From NCBI GenBank assembly GCA_015852425.1, contig JAAAIG010000878.1:1-15515 (forward strand): 15,515 bases of DNA, given 5' to 3'. Shown piece by piece: positions 10,421-15,515 of the stretch. A program made the position numbers and the translations under genes. The notes beneath the pieces were generated by a model. The model made no database searches, was not told the DNA's origin, and saw nothing but the letters and a program-made list of their open reading frames with translations. The stretch's first letter is position 1. Every line of letters begins with the position of its first letter. Origin of the DNA: Gryganskiella cystojenkinii. Taxonomy: Eukaryota; Mortierellomycota; Mortierellomycetes; Mortierellales; Mortierellaceae.

Positions 10421-11556
10421 ATGATCGACAAGAACTCTCCGCTCCAGTACCAACCCGGTGTCGTCGGAAATGTGGTATTCGGTGTCCTGTACCTCATCTT
10501 AGGTGCCATATACACTTATCACATCATCCAACACAAGAACAAATGGGCCATCTGTCTTCCCACCGGGGCGTTTGCTTCCGGGCTCGGCTTCTTTCTACGA
10601 ATTGCGCTCAATCCCGAGAACCTTAGTATCGGCCTTTTTGCGTTCCAAAACATCCTCGTTATCTGTTCGCCCTCTGCCTTTCTCGCGTTCAACTACATGC
10701 TCTATGGACGACTCATCTCTGCGATCGACCCCGAGTTTGACAACTACAAGTCCAAGGACAAGATGGAGAAATCTCGTTATTCGTTTATTCCTCCTCGCAT
10801 TGTTGGACGGGTGTTTGTGTGGTCAGATATAACCACATTCTTAATCCAGGTCGCGGCTGGCTCGATTCAGGGTAATGCAGGTGACAACGCATCTTTGATG
10901 AATATCGGTGAAAAGTTGTACCTAGTCGGTGTCTCTGCTCAGGGCATTTCCTACATCTTGTTCACGCTCTTGTTGACGGTCGCAATCCAACGTCTCGTTT
11001 CTGAAAGACGTCAGGCGGGTCGTGGTGGGTTGGACCGCAATACATTCTTACTCGTCACTGGTCTCTATGTCTCGTCGATTTTCGTCATCGTAAGTTTTTT
11101 ATCACGTTCGCTCTCTTTCGGATCTTTCGGATATATGTAATCTCCGTTGGTGATTTTTCTTAGCACTGTCTGCTAACCAAAATCTTGTCTGTGCTCTCGC
11201 GTTGCAATTTTTCTAGATTCGTTCCGTGTATCGTGTCATTGAGTTTGTTCAGGGTCACGACGGAGTGCTCCTCAACACAGAAAGTAATTGCTGTTTTCAT
11301 CATTCACGAAAAAAAAAGACCAGCTCGTTTGGACAAAAATACTTATCGTCACTTTCTCTGTCTTCTGTCATTTTTTTCCTTTCCTTTTTGTCTTTATTGC
11401 TCACTCCGTTTTACCTAAACAGTCTACTTGTTCACCCTCGATGCTGCCCCTCTGGTCTTGGCTATCGGTATCTGGGCATTTTTCTGGCCTACAGTCCAGC
11501 TGGCTAAAATTGCTGCCCACGTTCGAGAGGATGGTCAAGCGTTGAACACGGTCTAG
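10421..11556 (+). CDS. RTA1-like seven-helix membrane protein (lipid-translocating exporter family)
   Basis: Three exons, 10421-11089, 11217-11283 and 11423-11556, join in frame by GT-AG to give 289 residues ending ALNTV. Introns are 127 and 139 bases; the first has a GCTAAC branch site near 11171. Seven hydrophobic segments lie at about residues 15-35, 42-62, 72-97, 129-150, 164-190, 207-227 and 246-270. Family landmarks include NYMLYGRLI after the third helix, WSDITTFLIQ in the fourth, and RSVYRVIEF...GHDGVLL before the seventh. Members of this fungal family (yeast Rta1, Rtm1, Rsb1) sit in the plasma membrane and affect resistance to sterol drugs or toxic compounds and the export of sphingoid bases. 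Which substrate applies here cannot be told. ATG 10421 is chosen because it gives the usual short N-terminus and follows the TATA box; the upstream in-frame extension looks untranslated. No defects seen. Confidence 0.92.
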
Positions 11557-11900
11557 ATCCATTTTATATTTATCTTATTCATTTTTTCAAAACTCGAATT
11601 GGTCGAACAAAAGACCTCAAATAACGTTTCCACACATATAGAAAAACTCTTTCCCCACCAACAGAAATGAATGAGCAGTCTGCAATACTTCACAGCTTTC
11701 TCTAGTTCCTCTTGCTCACCCTTCTTAATATTGTACATTCATATTGATTCCAGACTTTCAGCCCTTGACACCTCTTCTAATCAAAGAAAAAGAAATCTTA
11801 TTTAATGCATAGAGCGTGTTGTTCTCGGTCAACTTTTAAATAACGGTCGCTGTTGCGTTTGCCGTCACCACTGTTGGTTGAGCTAATTCACTGGACTTGC
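11557..11900. other. 3' flank of the RTA1-like gene
   Basis: AT-rich, with no coding region. It probably contains the 3' untranslated region and polyadenylation site; no perfect AATAAA was located with confidence. Confidence 0.4.
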
Positions 11901-12522
11901 TCAACTTATTGTTTTTCTTCGGAAACTCTTTGACCTCCAATGTGAGCACCGCGTGGAAAAGGGAAAGGCAACTGGGAGGCGTTGATCAATGACCACCATA
12001 GGACCGTAGTTGTAAGCGTCAAGAACAGGCTCAATACATCGGTAGAGTGTAGCTTGCAATTCAGACCACCCAACACATTGGGTACCTAGTGTTTCCAGGC
12101 TTTCCGAGCTGTCCGGGATGTTGAGGTTCATGCTATTCACCATCAGGTACAAAGTGCCACATTTGGTGATCAGGTACACAGACATCGTCTCATTAATTAC
12201 TTGAAGTCCAGCAAAGCTTGCGTTGTGTAAAGCCATGATCTCTATGAACCAAATTAAGAGCATCCTTGAGCAAGGCGCGACATCCGTCTGTGCATACATG
12301 TCGAGGTACAGGATGCTGACGGCTGGAGCTCGACCCCTATAACAACTTATGTGCCCTATGAGCGACGTAGGTGACTTCGCCAATTGCCAGTTCCAACATA
12401 GCTTTAAACAGTCGGTCCTTGAGTTCAAGGGCCACATCCGGATCCTCCTGCTCTTCGATTTTAGCCTCTGCTTTCTTGCCAGAGTGCATGTGTTCACGGT
12501 CTTCGAGGCCAATATGAAGGTC
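11901..12522 (-). pseudogene. Broken gene of unknown family, N-terminal part charged
   Basis: On the minus strand two coding-like stretches lie in different frames. From about 12522 to 12350 one frame reads DLHIGLEDREHM, then KKAEAKIEEQEDPDVALELK and LFKAMLELAIGEVTYVAHRA, a charged, probably helical segment, ending at a TAG. From about 12355 to 11901 another frame reads RGRAPAVSILYLDMYAQ, LLIWFIEIMALHNASFAG, VINETMSVYLITKCGTLYLM and ELQATLYRCIEPVLDAYN, ending at a stop. They look like consecutive parts of one protein separated by a frame change. The charged frame is closed by a TGA just beyond 12522, where the protease fragment of the opposite strand begins. I do not recognise the family. There are no clear transmembrane helices, though the second part is rich in Met, Leu and aromatic residues. 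Confidence 0.45.
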
Positions 12523-12871
12523 GCTTCAACTCCAGCGGACGCGGGTTCCCAGACATCTCTGCTCAGAGCGCAAACATCACTATTGCTAATAAGGGAATAT
12601 TACACTGATAGATGGTACGGAGGCTGCCGCTCTAATCTATGGATCTATGATCGCGCTCCTCAACAACGAGTTACTGTCCGCTGGAAGGCCGAAAGCGGGA
12701 TTTCTGAACCCTCTTCTCTATGGCAATGGAATTGGCGCACTGATCGATATAAGGAGAGGCAACAATCCAGGCTGCGGCACAAATGGATTCTCTGCTGTCC
12801 AGGGTTGGGATCCAATCACAGGTCTAGGAAGGCCTAAATATGCCAGTTTTAGATCAGCTATAGGTCTTTGA
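12523..12871 (+). pseudogene. 3' remnant of a sedolisin (S53) serine protease gene
   Basis: The plus strand reads FNSSGRGFPDISAQSANITI, then after a one-base frame change DGTEAAALIYGSMIALLNNE, RPKAGFLNPLLYGNG, IRRGNNPGCGTNGFSA and GWDPITGLGRPKYASF, and ends at TGA 12869-12871. This is the C-terminal fifth of a secreted fungal sedolisin (tripeptidyl-peptidase type), including the calcium-site region around GWDPITGLG. Family members use a Glu-Asp-Ser triad with the serine in G-T-S-x-S-A-P. Here that site reads GTEAAAL, so the serine is gone as well as the frame. All upstream parts (prodomain, Glu and Asp of the triad) are absent; opposite-strand coding sequence begins at the break instead. The gene is dead. 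Intact relatives may exist elsewhere in the genome. Confidence 0.85.
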
Positions 12872-13328
12872 CGTCTTGTTTATGGCGAGTGGTGCTATTC
12901 CTTGGCAATAGCTGGCCAGTATCAGACACTGACGAACAACTCCTAAAATGATAGTTCGCTACAATCAAAACCATCATTTTAGGAGTCGTTCCTCATTGTC
13001 TTCAATTGGCCTCTCGCCTAAATATATATTTATTTTTACACACTACACTCAGATCTATCTGTCGATTGACACCAGATGTGGACTACAGTAGACCAAATAG
13101 ATCGGGGTGTGTTCTCAATATCCAGGCACCAGATTTCCCAGCACCAGTGATATTTGAATGTGGTTCAAGTACTGATGAGCTGTTTCGCTTCGAAAAAAGA
13201 AAAACAAGCGGGGTTTGTTACCAAAACTCCTGGAAGCAGTAGCACTCGAATGGTTGCTGAGTCACTACGTGAAAAAAACACCAGGGAATACCAGTAAAAC
13301 CAAGGGATCATGCACAACAGGAACAAAC
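12872..13328. other. Non-coding stretch after the protease remnant
   Basis: Contains the hairpin at 12934-12991. A 78-codon open frame at 13006-13242 (+) has a plausible-looking middle (CVLNIQAPDFPAPVIFECG) but no recognisable family or start context, so it is not called as a gene. Confidence 0.35.
12934..12991. repeat. Inverted repeat, 19-base arms, 20-base loop
   Basis: Left arm 12934-12952 and right arm 12973-12991 are complementary over 19 bases with one mismatch; the inner 14 bases (ACTCCTAAAATGAT) match perfectly. It lies about 60 bases after the stop of the protease remnant. It could be a relic of a small inverted-repeat element or a foldback in the old 3' untranslated region. Confidence 0.85.
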
Positions 13329-13425
13329 GATACCAAGGAACAACTCCAGAGGACAACCCCAAGGACAGCACCAGTGGAAAACAACAAAGGATTTGGGAGT
13401 CAAAGCAGCGAAAAGAAATGGCAGT

Positions 13426-13484
13426 GAAAGCTAGGGCAGGGAGAGTGAGGGTAGAGAAAGCGAGGGCAGGGAAATGAGGGTAGG
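13426..13484 (+). repeat. 15-base tandem repeat, four units
   Basis: Units of the form GAAAGCGAGGGCAGG repeat four times with a few substitutions and a one-base deletion in the last. Related units, in the opposite orientation, occur at 14231-14300. Confidence 0.7.
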
Positions 13485-13607
13485 TAAAGTACTGTAAGGG
13501 ACACACCAGCGCGAGCTGCTGCGAGAAGAATGCCAGATCAGATGCATGAAATTACGAGGTGCATGTGATCGTATGACGCGGGAAGCGACACTCTGCTTGA
13601 AAAGCTG

Positions 13608-13649
13608 TGTCGTGAGCCTGGACTAGGACAAGGCAGGATGACCTATCCA
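13608..13649 (+). repeat. Interspersed motif of about 40 bases, copy 1
   Basis: Begins TGTCGTGAGCCTGGACTAGG and continues AAGGCAGGATGACCTATCC. Copies 2 and 3 lie at 14007-14050 and 15160-15199 in the same orientation. Confidence 0.7.
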
Positions 13650-13917
13650 GGGTACAATAAGGACTAGGGGTGGAGGGGTATAAGATCAAGGAGAGGGTAT
13701 GTGACCAAGGACGGTCAAGACATCACGTCTCACGGGAGGCACTAAGCTAACCACAACTCAAAAAAATTTAGTGCGAAATCAAAGGGTCGTCAATTAGATT
13801 GAAAATGAACTGGGTCGTCAAATGAATAAGTCCTTTTTTCCTTGCCCTTTCTATTTTCTGTCCTTAATTTCTCTGTCCTCACCTTCCCTCTTCACTGTCA
13901 CACTGGCATATTCCACT

Positions 13918-13995
13918 GGTGTTGTCTCCGATGTGGTTACCTGGTGTTTGGTGTTGACTCCGATGTGGTTACCTGGTGTTTGGTGTTGTCCCGGG
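13918..13995 (+). repeat. 32-base tandem repeat, about 2.4 units
   Basis: Two full units (13918-13949 and 13950-13981) differ at one base, and a partial third follows. The unit contains GATGTGGTTACCTGGTGTTT. The near identity suggests a recent duplication. Confidence 0.85.
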
Positions 13996-14006
13996 TGTTT
14001 TAATTT

Positions 14007-14050
14007 TGTCGTGAACGTGGACTAAGGACAAGGCGGGATGACCTTTCTGA
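14007..14050 (+). repeat. Interspersed motif of about 40 bases, copy 2
   Basis: Begins TGTCGTGAACGTGGACTAAG and continues AAGGCGGGATGACCTTTC; it is a close match to copy 1, which lies 399 bases upstream. Confidence 0.7.
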
Positions 14051-14230
14051 GGACAGGACAGGGACGGGATAAGGGTGTGGTGATTTGTTCGGCGTCTCCC
14101 CTTTGTTTTTGCATTCCCCTTTTAGCACGACCCCCTTTGTTTCTGCATCCCATCTTTTGTTCATTATCTACTCCATTTGGTTTTGCATTCCCATTTTTTG
14201 TCAGCTGTCTACTCCTTTCTTCTTCATTTC

Positions 14231-14300
14231 CTTTCTCTTCCCTGCCCTTGGTCTTTTCTGACTTTGATTTCCCTACTCTCGCTTTCTTTCCCCTGCCCTT
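14231..14300 (-). repeat. Reverse-oriented relatives of the 15-base repeat
   Basis: On the minus strand this contains GAAAGCGAGAGTAGGGAAAT and GGGCAGG units like those at 13426-13484, more diverged. Confidence 0.55.
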
Positions 14301-14557
14301 GCGTCCAGATCCCTTAGTGTTGCCTCCGGTGTGGCACAAGTATCTGGTGCTGTCCCTTGGTGTTGTCCCTTGGTATTCCTTCATGAACTTTTTCTGAAAT
14401 TAGTAAGCGAGCATGTAACAGACTAGAAGCAAGGCACTCGACAACTAATATAAGACAGGAGACGCCAGAGCACATTTTTTTTCTTATTTTCCATTTTTGC
14501 TTCTTCACTCTTCAATCTTGCTTCCATCCTCATTCGCAATCTCCCGTTTCCTTCATC

Positions 14558-15025
14558 ATGAGACACTTTGCTACATTCACGCCGTTATTTCTTGTCACAT
14601 TCCTGTCCATCATCAGTGACACACATGCAGTGTATGTACAACATGATAAACCCTGGGCAACATCAATGTCACATGGTTTCCAAAACTAACACCCCTGTGA
14701 CCATTCCAGGAGAGTGGACTCGCCATCATCTGGCTCAACCTATACAGCAGGTCAGGATCTGAAAATCATGTGGTCCCTTGGACCTGGCGAAGTCCATGGA
14801 CAAACCCAGATTAGTCTGGATCGGGGCCCTCCTAACAGTCAAATGTATAAAGTGGTCATGGTTTTGACCCCAGATATTGACACTGCAGCTGGCAGCTTTG
14901 ATTGGATCATTCCTGCCAGTCTTCCAGCTGGCAGCGACTATCTCATACAAGTTGGAACACCTACAACTGTCGATACAGTTGGTTATTCGAATCCATTTAC
15001 AATCAAATCTGCCCCTAAAAAATGA
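14558..15025 (+). CDS. Small secreted Kre9/Knh1-like cell-wall protein
   Basis: Two exons, 14558-14631 and 14710-15025, join in frame around a 78-base GTATGT...CCAG intron with a CTAAC branch site, giving 129 residues. Residues 1-24 form a signal peptide (hydrophobic LFLVTFLSII, cleavage likely after THA). The mature 105 residues form one beta-sandwich domain of the Ser/Thr-rich GPI-anchored family that also forms the N-terminal part of yeast Kre9 and Knh1: VDSPSSGSTYTAGQDLKIMW near the start, GSFDWIIPASLPAGSDYLIQ in the middle, and the closing GYSNPFTIK. Yeast relatives are needed for beta-1,6-glucan assembly. No Ser/Thr-rich tail or GPI signal follows, the chain ending APKK, so this is a soluble, single-domain, secreted version. 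The leader upstream is strongly CT-rich. Intact and well supported by splice phase; its precise role is unknown. Confidence 0.88.
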
Positions 15026-15082
15026 AAATCCAGGCGCATGCATATGCACACGACCTAAAGACGTTTAAACAACAGACTTAAA

Positions 15083-15088
15083 AATAAA
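15083..15088 (+). terminator. Polyadenylation signal AATAAA
   Basis: A perfect AATAAA lies 58 bases after the stop codon of the Kre9/Knh1-like gene, a fitting distance. Confidence 0.6.
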
Positions 15089-15159
15089 GAAAGTGAAAAG
15101 AGGTGGAAGAGGGAATGGTATGCCTATCTGCCTATTCTTTCTAATTATTCCTGAAACAG

Positions 15160-15199
15160 TGTCGTAAATCTAGACTGGGCTAGGCAGAATGGCCTTTCC
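15160..15199 (+). repeat. Interspersed motif of about 40 bases, copy 3
   Basis: Begins TGTCGTAAATCTAGACTGGG and continues TAGGCAGAATGGCCTTTCC. It is more diverged than copies 1 and 2 but keeps their order of sub-motifs. Confidence 0.55.
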
Positions 15200-15460
15200 C
15201 AAGACGGTACAAGGCAAGAGGGGAAAGTGGAGTGTTCAAGGCAGGGGACAAGGATGTTTGCAACAAGTGCAACTCAACTGCGCCGCAATGTCTGCACCTT
15301 TCTCACACCCCCGCAATCGTTTATGCCATTGTGGTGTAGTGAAACCAGAACATACAAGATATATGCAATTACGCCCCTTTAGTAAATACCAAAACAATAA
15401 AAGAGCGAACAGAAGTGTAATAGGCACAGAGGAGGGAGATAAGAGTGGAGACAAAGGGAT

Positions 15461-15495
15461 AAGGACAAGGGACAAGGGACAAGGACAAGGGCAAG
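15461..15495 (+). repeat. Imperfect AAGGGAC/AAGGAC tandem run
   Basis: Five or six units of six or seven bases built on ACAAGG. It resembles the GGACAA repeat at 7878-7903. Confidence 0.75.
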
Positions 15496-15515
15496 CAAGA
15501 GACAGAGTTGGAGCA

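Larger units (their letters stand above)
13329..14385. mobile_element. Candidate non-autonomous element or foldback repeat block
   Basis: The segment at 13329-13374 (TACCAAGGAACAAC ... GGACAGCACCAG) is matched in reverse complement at 14344-14379. Just inside each, minisatellite-like arms (13426-13484 and 14231-14300) also pair in opposite orientation. Together these give diverged inverted arms of roughly 150 bases around a core of about 750 bases with tandem and direct repeats and no coding capacity. This layout is typical of foldback-type or MITE-like elements. Exact ends and a target-site duplication could not be fixed by eye. Confidence 0.4.
15026..15515. other. 3' flank of the Kre9/Knh1-like gene and right edge
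   Basis: Apart from the signals and repeats listed separately, no gene is seen. The 79-codon open frame at 15236-15475 (-) lies over low-complexity sequence and is not credible. Confidence 0.45.

Noticed and set aside
13165..13506. 113-codon hydrophobic minus-strand open frame
   Set aside because: It is a translation of the left repeat arm; its LVLSLG...GVVPWY similarity to the frame at 14038-14397 comes from the inverted DNA repeat.
14022..14397. Overlapping 119- and 120-codon open frames on both strands
   Set aside because: They are translations of low-complexity pyrimidine or purine repeat arms, rich in Leu/Phe/Pro or Lys/Gly, with no family resemblance.

Overview
The window looks like eukaryotic, fungal, nuclear DNA. 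Genes carry short GT-AG introns of about 80 to 140 bases with CTAAC-like branch sites, and leaders are pyrimidine-rich. The recognisable families are an F-box/leucine-rich-repeat protein, an RTA1-type seven-helix membrane protein, a small secreted Kre9/Knh1-like protein and a sedolisin protease. This mix, plus the number of decayed family members, suggests an early-diverging fungus, most likely Mortierella-like. That placement is an inference from family style, not from a search.

Layout. Positions 509-1828 (+) hold a multi-exon gene whose C-terminal half carries a PD-(D/E)XK nuclease-type signature; an in-frame stop and two out-of-phase introns make it a probable pseudogene. Positions 2509-4304 (-) hold a long F-box/LRR gene with one frame change near its 3' end. 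From 4305 to 6065 there is low-complexity, pyrimidine-rich DNA with no recognised gene. Positions 6066-7610 (-) are a second F-box/LRR gene, heavily decayed. Positions 7963-8950 (+) hold short protein-like stretches in changing frames that I cannot name.

The two best-preserved genes are the RTA1-like gene at 10421-11556 (+; 3 exons, 289 residues, TATA box upstream) and the Kre9/Knh1-like gene at 14558-15025 (+; 2 exons, 129 residues, signal peptide). Between them lies a rearranged stretch. A broken gene of unknown family (about 11901-12522, -) meets, back to back, the 3' end of a sedolisin protease gene (about 12523-12871, +) that has lost its catalytic serine. A strong hairpin follows (12934-12991). 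Next comes a repeat-rich block (about 13330-14385) with diverged inverted arms, a 15-base and a 32-base tandem repeat, and an interspersed motif of about 40 bases whose third copy lies beyond the Kre9/Knh1-like gene.

The genes do not form a pathway. The window reads as a gene-poor, repeat-rich region where expanded families (F-box, nuclease-like, secreted protease) have been duplicated and are decaying around two intact membrane or secretory genes.
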